This document shows, piece by piece, positions 1 through 5,327 of a stretch of 22,845 bases of DNA. Source of the stretch: a virus; the IMG/VR virus record IMGVR_UViG_3300037488_003250, positions 1 to 22,845 of that record. One strand, written 5' to 3'. Position 1 is the stretch's first letter. Every line of letters starts with the position of its first letter. The notes beneath the pieces were generated by a model. The model saw nothing but the letters and a program-made list of their open reading frames with translations. It had not been told where the DNA came from and did not search any database. The position numbers were made by a program, and so were the translations under genes.

Positions 1-213
1 GCTTGTAGCGTCTTCGTCTAATCCTTCTTCAAGTACTCTATTAGCTCTAATCATCCTTTTTAAAGTCTGTTTATCTTCGTCATTTTTAGCCCATTCAAAA
101 ATCTTACGGAGTTTTTTTGTATGTTCGGCTTGGCAATCCTCAATTAAACTCATTAAACACATTATGAGATCGTTCTTGTGCGGATATGTATAATTCTCGT
201 CTGTACTGTTCAT
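1..213 (-). CDS. Hypothetical protein, 3' part cut by left window edge
   Basis: An open frame starts at ATG 213-211 and stays open to the window edge (71 residues visible). The ATG overlaps the TGA stop (212-210) of the DnaA_N protein gene in an ATGA arrangement, so it is probably translationally coupled to it. The visible part is mostly charged and helical (Lys, Glu and Asp rich, with a Cys-Leu-Met-rich stretch around residues 18-27). I recognise no domain. Its place as third gene in the replication cluster suggests a replication accessory or regulatory role, but that is only inference. The C-terminus is not in the window. Confidence 0.7.
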   Translation of the reverse strand, partial: MNSTDENYTYPHKNDLIMCLMSLIEDCQAEHTKKLRKIFEWAKNDEDKQTLKRMIRANRVLEEGLDEDATS

Positions 214-1781
214 CTACCCCCTCCATTCGGTTTGTAAATTATTGGTTTCTCTTCGTTGTTTTCAAAATGTAGTTCAAGCGTCACTTTGTTTTTTGTGGTC
301 ACGTACTCAATCGCACTTTGGAATCTGTTGTAAACGCTATCAACATAAAACCTTGAGCCTGTTAGGATGATTCTGTTGTTTTTGGGATCTTCACTAACTC
401 GAAATTTATCAAACCAAGCGTTAAGGCTATGATGGCCGGTTTTTTCCGGCAGGTAATTCAACAGGTCATTTCTGAACTTAGTCCATTGGTGATAATACTG
501 CTGGATTTGAGGCTTTACCAAAATTTCAGTCTTGGGTTGTGCTATTTTTAATACAGCAGAAGAAACGATATTAATTCCCTCCCCGTAAACCAAGCGTATA
601 CAGGTTTTAAGACGGTCTCTATCAGTTGTGTTCAAGCTAAATCCGTTGCTAAGCTGGACACCGAGTTTATTCTCGTTTATCGGGATGAACTTGCAATTTT
701 CCATGATCTCATCGGACTTTACTCCGCCAAAACTTTTAAAGATTGCCCCGCTTAGTTCAAACTCCATGTTTCGCTCTGGTTCTAGGGGTATTGGGTTATT
801 TTTCATAGGCGTAACCTCTTCATGTTTTTTGGTTATTTCGGGGACAACTGTCGACGATTTCTCGACAGTTGGTCTTTCATCGCATTGGGTCAGCAAGTTG
901 GCTAGTAAGGGAATGTCCTGCAAAAGATTAAGCCCACTGCTGGGCCTTAAGTTTCTATGGGATTGGTACAATTCTTTCTCTTCGGTCAAAGCCTGTGATT
1001 CCAGTTGTACGCTTTTTCCGTACGGTTGCGCCTCGAACTCGTGACAATTTGTCACAACCTCACTTGCCTCAACATGGATTTCTTCTGTTTGGTAAACCTT
1101 GGCTGGCTCCGTAGGATAGCCAGTAGCCAAGGTTGGTATCTCGGTGATTTCTTCTTGCGGTGTTTCCTCGGGTTCAGAAAAACTTTTTATTTTTAATTTT
1201 TCATTATTCGAAAAAGAAGAAGAATAACCTAAAGGTTCTTCTTCTTTTTCTTTATCATACATATATGTGGAGCTTTTTTGCTCCACCCCTGGAGCATTTC
1301 CGCTACAGCTCATTAGCTTAGCTTCATTAGGTTTTGAAGGTGTATTTTGTAAGATTACTATATCTTCTAAATTCAATATTTTATGAGATTCTAATGTGTG
1401 CCAAACCTCATATACATTAGAATAAGATTTTCCTTCATGAATGATTTCTGAATGAAATTTAAACTCAAAAATATGTTTTATTTGGTTTCGCAAACGAGCA
1501 TTTTGATGCCTCTCTTTTTGAGTAACTTTTTTAAACCAATAAGGTGATAAAAAAACTGGACGATCGTTATTCTTATGCAACTCATATTCTAGTTTACTGC
1601 AAAGCTTGGCCGCCGTGTCTGATATCTTTTTAGTATTATCGTTTGCTCTCCATATGTCATACCAATCATCGTCAGTTTTAGTATAAGCTTTTACAACATT
1701 ACGTTTTTTGTATGAACTAATATAAACAACATTACTTTTTTTCTTACGAGATGCTTTTTGATTATTAGAGGCTATCTGCAT
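210..1781 (-). CDS. Replication-initiator-like protein with C-terminal DnaA N-terminal (domain I) module
   Basis: This 523-residue protein is probably a plasmid- or phage-type replication factor. Residues 427-507 look like DnaA domain I: a Trp near the start (W433), a helical Leu-rich stretch, the AWFDKF segment (455-460), a strand ending ILTGSRFYVDSV, then a final helix and strand. That domain normally lies at the N-terminus of DnaA and recruits helicase or DnaA partners; here it is C-terminal, and no AAA+ Walker motifs or DnaA-box-binding domain are visible. Residues about 74-131 match a segment of the upstream 132-residue protein (17 of 56 identical by hand), probably a winged-helix DNA-binding unit. 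Residues about 150-330 are a low-complexity Glu/Pro/Ser-rich linker. The start overlaps the upstream gene by 10 bases and the stop overlaps the next start. Proteins with DnaA_N domains are known from Rickettsia plasmids; exact function here is inferred. Confidence 0.75.
   Translation of the reverse strand: MQIASNNQKASRKKKSNVVYISSYKKRNVVKAYTKTDDDWYDIWRANDNTKKISDTAAKLCSKLEYELHKNNDRPVFLSPYWFKKVTQKERHQNARLRNQIKHIFEFKFHSEIIHEGKSYSNVYEVWHTLESHKILNLEDIVILQNTPSKPNEAKLMSCSGNAPGVEQKSSTYMYDKEKEEEPLGYSSSFSNNEKLKIKSFSEPEETPQEEITEIPTLATGYPTEPAKVYQTEEIHVEASEVVTNCHEFEAQPYGKSVQLESQALTEEKELYQSHRNLRPSSGLNLLQDIPLLANLLTQCDERPTVEKSSTVVPEITKKHEEVTPMKNNPIPLEPERNMEFELSGAIFKSFGGVKSDEIMENCKFIPINENKLGVQLSNGFSLNTTDRDRLKTCIRLVYGEGINIVSSAVLKIAQPKTEILVKPQIQQYYHQWTKFRNDLLNYLPEKTGHHSLNAWFDKFRVSEDPKNNRIILTGSRFYVDSVYNRFQSAIEYVTTKNKVTLELHFENNEEKPIIYKPNGGGR
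1041..1055. repeat. 15-bp palindrome GTGACAATTTGTCAC in coding sequence
   Basis: Perfect 7-bp arms around one central base, within the DnaA_N protein gene. It shares the CAATTTG core with the longer palindrome at 5188-5212 in the BRO-N gene. A binding site for a dimeric regulator is possible but unproven. Confidence 0.5.
1210..1250. repeat. 15-bp perfect inverted repeat inside the DnaA_N protein gene
   Basis: Arms at 1210-1224 (GAAAAAGAAGAAGAA) and 1236-1250 are exact reverse complements around an 11-base centre. They lie in the part of the gene encoding the low-complexity linker. The match may partly reflect Glu/Lys codons on one side and Ser codons on the other, but the exactness is notable. 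A second small set of alternating hairpins (GGAGC/GCTCC/GGAGC) lies at 1268-1295. Confidence 0.7.
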
Positions 1782-2170
1782 GATACACCTCCTCTAATGG
1801 TATAAAATAGTTCAGGATTAGAGGCTCTTTTTTCGCCATCTTCGCTAAATTCAATGATGTAACAATAGTTATATTTCTTGCCTTCAAAACGTGCTATTCT
1901 ATGGTACTTGTAACTTATGAAATCTTTTAACTGTTTTAGTAGGTTGCTATTTTGATCCACCTCCTTTCCCGTGATATCACGAAAGAAATCTTGGTTTACA
2001 CAAATCATCCTATTTTTCTTTACTAATAGCATTGAGATTAAATTGGTAAGCATTATTAAAGCATTATCAGCAAGTAGCTTTGAAGGGTCATTTGAGCGAG
2101 TGGCGCATTTCAAAAGCATAATTTTATCAAAAATTTCTTGACCTCGGGTTTTTCCCGGTATAGTTTTCAT
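1772..2170 (-). CDS. Replication-associated winged-helix-like protein, paralogue of a DnaA_N protein segment
   Basis: A 132-residue basic protein. Residues 54-109 align without gaps to residues 74-129 of the downstream 523-residue protein, with 17 identities. Shared positions include the FF/WF-x-x-x-T-x-K-E stretch, the QN pair and the helix ending K-(Y/F)-H, followed by EGK-x-Y. This pattern suits a small winged-helix DNA-binding or initiator domain. It is the first gene of a minus-strand group; its last 10 bases overlap the next start. About 170 bases upstream lie before a terminator, so this gene probably has its own promoter, although I see no clean -35/-10 pair. A role in phage or plasmid replication is inferred from position and paralogy only. 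Confidence 0.65.
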   Translation of the reverse strand: MKTIPGKTRGQEIFDKIMLLKCATRSNDPSKLLADNALIMLTNLISMLLVKKNRMICVNQDFFRDITGKEVDQNSNLLKQLKDFISYKYHRIARFEGKKYNYCYIIEFSEDGEKRASNPELFYTIRGGVSCR

Positions 2171-2296
2171 ATGTGAAGACCTATTATTAGATTAATTAAG
2201 TTTGTTGAAGACATAGCTTTTTATTGACTATTTAGTAGTTTTTCATCCAGCCACTATTATGGGTAATTTTGGTTAGGTTTTTTCATGATGACCTCG

Positions 2297-2342
2297 ATAA
2301 AAAGAAGATGAGTTTATGCATTTGGTCTCATCTTCTTTTTAT
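2297..2342. terminator. Bidirectional intrinsic terminator
   Basis: Arms 2299-2312 (AAAAAGAAGATGAG) and 2327-2340 are perfect complements, and two further A/T pairs extend the stem to 16 bp around a 14-base loop. Both strands end in a T-run. On the minus strand it ends the small-gene chain 3255-2339, whose TAA lies inside the stem. It separates that chain from the DnaA_N operon. Confidence 0.85.
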
Positions 2343-2641
2343 TCCCCCCTCTTTTTTAATTTTTTATCTGCAATGGCTTTTTTTCTAATTTCCCTTTCTT
2401 TCTCAATAGAGAGTTTTAATTGTCTAATACAGACGTCCATCTCATCTATAGACTCCGCTAATTGATTAAGTAACACCCTAGTCTTTCTTAAAACAATCTC
2501 CAGCTCGTAACGGAGCTGCGTACATTCTTCAGAAGAACAGTCATCTATCGACATTTTAATAAAATCAAAGTCACCATTAGTCGTTGCCCACTGATAAATG
2601 CTTGATATAAATTTGCGTGTATCTTCAATTGTAAAATTCAT
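2339..2641 (-). CDS. Hypothetical coiled-coil protein, last gene of the small-gene chain
   Basis: A 100-residue protein with no recognised family. Residues 30-45 contain an acidic, Cys-containing patch (DDCSSEEC). From about residue 45 to the end it is heptad-like and strongly charged, ending in a Lys/Arg-rich tail, which suggests a coiled coil. It starts at ATG 2641-2639, overlapping the upstream 53-residue gene by 17 bases, with a weak GAAGAAG ribosome-binding site. The stop codon lies within the terminator stem. A regulatory or structural partner role in early phage or plasmid functions is a guess. Confidence 0.7.
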   Translation of the reverse strand: MNFTIEDTRKFISSIYQWATTNGDFDFIKMSIDDCSSEECTQLRYELEIVLRKTRVLLNQLAESIDEMDVCIRQLKLSIEKEREIRKKAIADKKLKKRGE

Positions 2642-2786
2642 TTTTCTTCTTCAATTCATCAATTAAACTCAGCAAAGTAACTACATCGTTAAAAATAGAA
2701 GGAGTTGGATTACTATCTTGCATCATCATCCTCTTAAGACGGCTTGCTACAGTCTCTACGTCATCCATATCTAAAAGCTTTCTCAT
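2625..2786 (-). CDS. Small hypothetical protein, 53 residues
   Basis: Starts at ATG 2786-2784 behind a very strong ribosome-binding site (GAGGAGGT, four bases upstream) and ends with TGA at 2627-2625. Residues 1-22 are charged and helical with a Met-Met-Met run; residues 31-48 form a second amphipathic helix. Its ATG overlaps the stop of the upstream 54-residue gene (ATGA) and its end overlaps the start of the 100-residue gene. The strong ribosome-binding site and unbroken frame in a coupled chain support a real gene. No family recognised. Confidence 0.6.
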   Translation of the reverse strand: MRKLLDMDDVETVASRLKRMMMQDSNPTPSIFNDVVTLLSLIDELKKKNEFYN

Positions 2787-2947
2787 GCAACCTCCTCGCA
2801 TAAAAACTCAAGCTCTTCAGCTAAGTCTTCTAATTTATCAAGTTTGGTTATCCATTCCTTTTCTCGAAGATCCGATAACTCAAGAGAGTCGATTTGATCC
2901 CTCAATTCTTCAAAAATTTTCTTAATATTCTCTATTTTGTCTTTCAT
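2783..2947 (-). CDS. Small acidic coiled-coil protein, 54 residues
   Basis: Reads from ATG 2947-2945 to TGA 2785-2783. The composition is nearly all Glu, Asp, Lys, Leu and Ile in heptad-like order, so it should be one long charged helix or coiled coil, ending FLCEEVA. Its ATG overlaps the stop of the winged-helix gene upstream (ATGA), and its stop overlaps the next ATG in the same way. The start shares MKDK with two plus-strand genes at 6159 and 6918. No function can be assigned. Confidence 0.6.
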   Translation of the reverse strand: MKDKIENIKKIFEELRDQIDSLELSDLREKEWITKLDKLEDLAEELEFLCEEVA

Positions 2948-3255
2948 AAAATACCTAAATGCTCTTCAAAAAATCTTGTATCCATTTCCACGTATTTAAC
3001 ACATGTACCATTCATCACTCCCCTCAAAACTAATCCTACCTTTTCTAATTCAACAAAGGCCTGTCTTAGACTTTCATGGGTGTATTTAAGTTTTTCTTCT
3101 AAATCTGGATAATTAAACTCAAATTTTTCCCTAGATTTTTGTATCGATATTTTTAACAATTCTCTATATAAACGCTGCGCTTTTAAACTTAGATATTTTT
3201 CCAAACAGTTAGTAATAATTAGATAATCGGCTAACATAGTAAAAATTTCTTGCAT
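2944..3255 (-). CDS. Winged-helix DNA-binding protein
   Basis: A 103-residue protein. Residues 23-79 have a winged-helix layout: helix (LKAQRLYRELLKIS), a linker with a buried aromatic pair, then helix-turn-helix residues DLEEKLKYTHESLRQAF followed by VELEKVGLVLRG, where a short strand begins the wing. The pattern T-x-x-SLRQAF-x-x-LE-x-x-GLV-x-R is typical of recognition helices in small regulators and plasmid replication proteins. It leads the four-gene chain, starts at ATG 3255-3253 behind AGGTG, and ends in an ATGA overlap with the next gene. A regulatory or replication-control role is likely; the target is unknown. A GGGG-CGTA-CCCC dyad lies just upstream at 3278-3289. Confidence 0.7.
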   Translation of the reverse strand: MQEIFTMLADYLIITNCLEKYLSLKAQRLYRELLKISIQKSREKFEFNYPDLEEKLKYTHESLRQAFVELEKVGLVLRGVMNGTCVKYVEMDTRFFEEHLGIL

Positions 3256-3373
3256 AGCACCTATTCTTTGGTATACTGGGGCGTACCCCTTGTTTTATTA
3301 GGTGGTAGAATTAATGGATTATTAATACTTCCTAGCTAATTTATCGCGGCGGTATAAAAAAAGCGGTGGTGTC

Positions 3374-3418
3374 TTTGCTTTGCTTTGCTTTGCTTTGCTT
3401 TGCTTTGCTTTGCTTTGC
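3374..3418. repeat. Nine tandem TTTGC pentamers
   Basis: Nine perfect copies of a 5-bp unit, followed by TT and a C-run. It is intergenic. Perfect short tandem repeats of this kind can change copy number by slippage, which would alter the spacing between whatever flanks it. Confidence 0.95.
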
Positions 3419-3439
3419 TTCCCCTCTTTTTTTGTTGTT

Positions 3440-3471
3440 AACAGACCCTTCGTTTAGGTCTCTGTTTTTTT
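3440..3471 (+). terminator. Intrinsic terminator, plus strand
   Basis: AACAGACC (3440-3447) pairs with GGTCTCTGTT (3457-3466) with a two-base bulge, followed by seven Ts. It lies 22 bases after the pentamer array, so an RNA crossing the array could end here. Confidence 0.6.
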
Positions 3472-3590
3472 GTTGTTAAAAGTACGAAAAGGGTTGCAAA
3501 GCTTTAGAGCCTTGAATCTTTTTGTTTTATCAGTTTAGGTTTAGAATCGGGCCTGCCAGCATTCATCTAAAACTAAATATTTTACACATT

Positions 3591-3622
3591 AGCTCCCTAT
3601 TACAAAATGGGGAGCTTTTTTC
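3591..3622 (+). terminator. Intrinsic terminator, plus strand
   Basis: AGCTCCC (3591-3597) pairs perfectly with GGGAGCT (3610-3616), followed directly by TTTTTTC and more Ts. The hairpin is strong and directional. No plus-strand protein gene lies upstream, so it suggests a non-coding transcript between about 3300 and 3620. Confidence 0.75.
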
Positions 3623-3638
3623 TTTTGTAGATTTTTTT

Positions 3639-3721
3639 GATTTTTTAAGGGGGAAGAGGGCGTTGCATAATATCGATTATGTAATTCTTAAGTATATCCC
3701 TCTCCCCTCCCCCAAAAAATC
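3639..3721. repeat. Long imperfect inverted repeat with purine/pyrimidine arms
   Basis: The left arm, GATTTTTT then AAGGGGGAAGAGGG (3639-3660), is nearly complementary to CCCTCTCCCCTCCCCC then AAAAAATC (3698-3721). The 37-base centre includes a small CATAAT/ATTATG dyad (3666-3681). On the minus strand it lies about 80 bases beyond the stop of the 168-residue gene and could end that transcript, although the trailing T-run is poor. Confidence 0.65.
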
Positions 3722-3799
3722 TAAGTCCCTATAAATAAATGTTTTTTCGATAGTATTTGAAGTTAATTCTTCTTGCAAGCTAAAATTAATCTTCTTTTT

Positions 3800-4306
3800 T
3801 TAATCCTTTATCTCGGGATGTTGCTCAAGATAATAATCCCTCAGCGGTATACTACCAGCTTGCATAATATGATCGTAATTTTTACCTTTATCATACGCTT
3901 TTGTTTTTAGAGGAATAAAAATATCTTCATTTTGTACTTGTTGTAAGAGTTCTTTTGATTTTTCTTGTACATCGTAACGAGTCTTAAGTTGCATTAAATC
4001 TAACTTTTCAACTAATTTTTCTCGAACAGTTTTAAAGAATTCTTGGAACTCTACGTCTTTTAGTAAAGTTTCGGCATATATTGTTAGACCCAATGGGCTT
4101 TTACCAACAAAAATTTGTGGTGCATTTTTTTGAAATTCTTGTAAAGCCGATACGTATTTTTCTAACATACTAACTTTTTCAATTGTTTTTTCTAAGTTCA
4201 CAATTTTTTCCACATACTTACCTATCTTTAATGCAAATAACATTAAAGTTCCTACTACTCCTAACAGACCAGATAAACTTGGTATAATTATACTTTCCCA
4301 ATTCAT
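3800..4306 (-). CDS. Membrane-anchored hypothetical protein
   Basis: 168 residues. Residues about 6-28 form a Gly/Leu-rich transmembrane helix, followed by a coiled-coil-like stretch (30-60). The C-terminal part has a GKSPLGLT start near residue 68, YDVQEKSKELL near 110, and ends with an I-PLRDYYLE segment. I have seen this pattern (SPL-x-LT, YDVQ, LRD) in an uncharacterised bacterial family of membrane-anchored proteins, but cannot name a function. It is the last of three minus-strand genes with short gaps; upstream AGGTT is a plausible ribosome-binding site. It may be a lysogeny cargo gene. Confidence 0.65.
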   Translation of the reverse strand: MNWESIIIPSLSGLLGVVGTLMLFALKIGKYVEKIVNLEKTIEKVSMLEKYVSALQEFQKNAPQIFVGKSPLGLTIYAETLLKDVEFQEFFKTVREKLVEKLDLMQLKTRYDVQEKSKELLQQVQNEDIFIPLKTKAYDKGKNYDHIMQAGSIPLRDYYLEQHPEIKD

Positions 4307-4344
4307 ATTAGTAACCTACCCTTTTTTAATACTTTATCTTGGAT

Positions 4345-4593
4345 TTAAACTATAAATGTATTTTTCAACAAAATCCCTAAAACTACTAATACTATAGCCA
4401 TTAACCATTTTACATTAGTATTAATGATACCTATATCAAACTTTAACTCCGATATAGCCAAAGTAAGATCATTTTTTGTAACTAACTTATCATCTTTATT
4501 ATTTACAATATCAACGATAGCCTCGGCCGTCCCTTTCGAAACGCCTGTGGCGATAATTTTTTCTATTGCTCTGTGTGTATCAAAATATGCCAT
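4345..4593 (-). CDS. DUF1640/CCDC90-like small membrane protein
   Basis: 82 residues. The N-terminus begins FDTH and continues as a helix ending AEAIVDIV (residues 4-30), matching the head of the DUF1640/CCDC90 (MCUR1-like) family, whose bacterial members are common in alphaproteobacteria. A short central coiled-coil segment (about 38-60) leads to one C-terminal transmembrane helix (63-78). It is shorter than usual for the family because the coiled coil is abbreviated. An AAAGG ribosome-binding site lies upstream. It probably forms a membrane-anchored trimer; its cellular role is unknown. The gene sits between a small secreted protein and the 168-residue membrane protein. Confidence 0.65.
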   Translation of the reverse strand: MAYFDTHRAIEKIIATGVSKGTAEAIVDIVNNKDDKLVTKNDLTLAISELKFDIGIINTNVKWLMAIVLVVLGILLKNTFIV

Positions 4594-4653
4594 AATATTA
4601 CCTTTAATTCTCTTTTAAGAGTCAGTCCCCTTGTTATTTTCTTTTTTAGTATC

Positions 4654-4848
4654 TTATTCTTGATTATCATAATCATAAATAACTATACTACCACCTATAG
4701 TATTAGTCGAAGAGACAAGATCTGGACCATCATATGTAGCTGATGTTCCATCTCCATAATCAGTAGTTACTATTGGATCATATGGCCCTCCCAAACAAAA
4801 AGTTGGTGTAATTAAAAATAAAGCTAGCACTATAGAAAACTTTTTCAT
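4654..4848 (-). CDS. Small secreted protein
   Basis: 64 residues with a clear signal peptide: MKK, a hydrophobic core (about 5-14) and likely cleavage just after FCLG (about residue 20). The Cys does not sit in a good lipobox. The mature part is about 44 residues, acidic and rich in Gly, Tyr, Asp, Ser and Thr. It is probably exported to the periplasm or beyond. A minus-strand promoter at 4896-4925 fits this gene and a TAGG ribosome-binding site is near the ATG. No family recognised. It may be a lysogenic-conversion gene. Confidence 0.6.
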   Translation of the reverse strand: MKKFSIVLALFLITPTFCLGGPYDPIVTTDYGDGTSATYDGPDLVSSTNTIGGSIVIYDYDNQE

Positions 4849-4895
4849 AAAAACCTATCTTAGTAAAAATATTACGTATACATCACATAAGCACT

Positions 4896-4925
4896 ATGAT
4901 ATGTTTATTTTAAAATATTTGTCAA
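4896..4925 (-). promoter_or_regulatory. Putative sigma-70 promoter, minus strand
   Basis: TTGACA (complement of 4920-4925) and TATCAT (complement of 4896-4901) are 18 bases apart. Start of transcription near 4888 would give a leader of about 40 bases before the ATG at 4848. Confidence 0.6.
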
Positions 4926-4934
4926 TTAAAAATA

Positions 4935-4963
4935 TTGATATTGTTCAATTATTTTTATATGAT
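4935..4963 (+). promoter_or_regulatory. Putative sigma-70 promoter for the BRO/DinD genes
   Basis: TTGATA (4935-4940) and TATGAT (4958-4963) are exactly 17 bases apart, giving a start near 4970. It lies back to back with the minus-strand promoter. It also argues against a TTG start at 4935 and for the ATG at 4992. Confidence 0.6.
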
Positions 4964-4991
4964 AAATAAATATTATTTTAAATTAATAATT

Positions 4992-5327
4992 ATGGAAGAC
5001 AAAGACAATACTAACAATCTAGCAATGTTTGAAGATCATAATATACGTCGTATATATGACAAGAAAACTGAGACATGGTTTTTCTCTGTAGTAGATGTGA
5101 TTGCAGTTTTAACAGCACAAAACGATTATAAGGTAGCACAAAGTTATTGGACTACACTTAAAAGTCGCTTAAAAAAAGAGGGCAGCGAGTCTGTCACAAT
5201 TTGTGACAGACTGAAATTGACGGCGGCGGATGGTAAAAAATATTTAACAGACGTAGCTAATGTTGAGACATTATTCCGTATTATTCAATCTATACCCTCC
5301 CCTAAAGGTTATGAAATCATATTATGA
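4992..5327 (+). CDS. BRO-N domain protein, truncated
   Basis: 111 residues from ATG 4992. It is a BRO-N (phage antirepressor-type, DNA-binding) domain: the WFFSVVDVIAVL strand-helix, the YWTTLKSRLKKEG helix, a TAADGKKYLTDV hairpin and VETLFRIIQSIPSPK. BRO-N domains normally continue past SPK with a further helix, and often a C-terminal domain; here the frame reads GYEIIL and stops. The residual GYE matches a position a little further on in family members, so an internal deletion followed by early termination is possible. The TGA overlaps the ATG of the DinD-like gene (ATGA). No clear ribosome-binding site is visible, consistent with a nearly leaderless or weakly translated gene. It may be a working minimal domain or a decaying copy. 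Confidence 0.7.
   Translation: MEDKDNTNNLAMFEDHNIRRIYDKKTETWFFSVVDVIAVLTAQNDYKVAQSYWTTLKSRLKKEGSESVTICDRLKLTAADGKKYLTDVANVETLFRIIQSIPSPKGYEIIL
5188..5212. repeat. 25-bp perfect palindrome in the BRO-N gene
   Basis: AGTCTGTCACAA and its exact complement flank one central T. It lies in the codons for Ser-Val-Thr-Ile-Cys-Asp-Arg. The symmetry would suit an operator for a dimeric regulator or an mRNA hairpin. Confidence 0.85.

Larger units (their letters stand above)
3256..3799. other. Non-coding region with tandem repeat, terminators and inverted repeat
   Basis: This 544-base gap has no convincing gene; the one sizeable open frame crosses a terminator and has no clear ribosome-binding site or domain. 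It contains a short GGGG/CCCC dyad (3278-3289), nine TTTGC pentamers (3374-3418), two plus-strand terminators (3440-3471 and 3591-3622), 15-bp direct repeats (3427-3441 and 3465-3479) and a long inverted repeat (3639-3721). It separates the replication arm from the membrane-protein genes. It could hold a small RNA, an origin or a recombination scar; nothing seen decides this. Confidence 0.6.

Noticed and set aside
628-1196. Two plus-strand open frames opposite the DnaA_N protein gene
   Set aside because: They are antisense to a gene with a recognised domain, have no ribosome-binding site, and their Cys/Phe/Ser/Leu-rich translations look like shadows.
3374-3418. CRISPR-like array
   Set aside because: The repeat is a 5-bp unit with no spacers, so it is a simple tandem repeat.
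3480-3600. A tRNA or tRNA-end attachment site
   Set aside because: No cloverleaf or T-arm consensus could be formed; the hairpins present are terminators.
3522-3734. 70-residue plus-strand open frame in the intergenic region
   Set aside because: It runs through the 3591-3622 terminator and the long inverted repeat, lacks a ribosome-binding site and shows no domain.
4935-4991. TTG start extending the BRO-N protein by 19 residues
   Set aside because: The extension has no ribosome-binding site, is Phe/Tyr/Ile-rich from AT-rich spacer, and overlaps the probable promoter.
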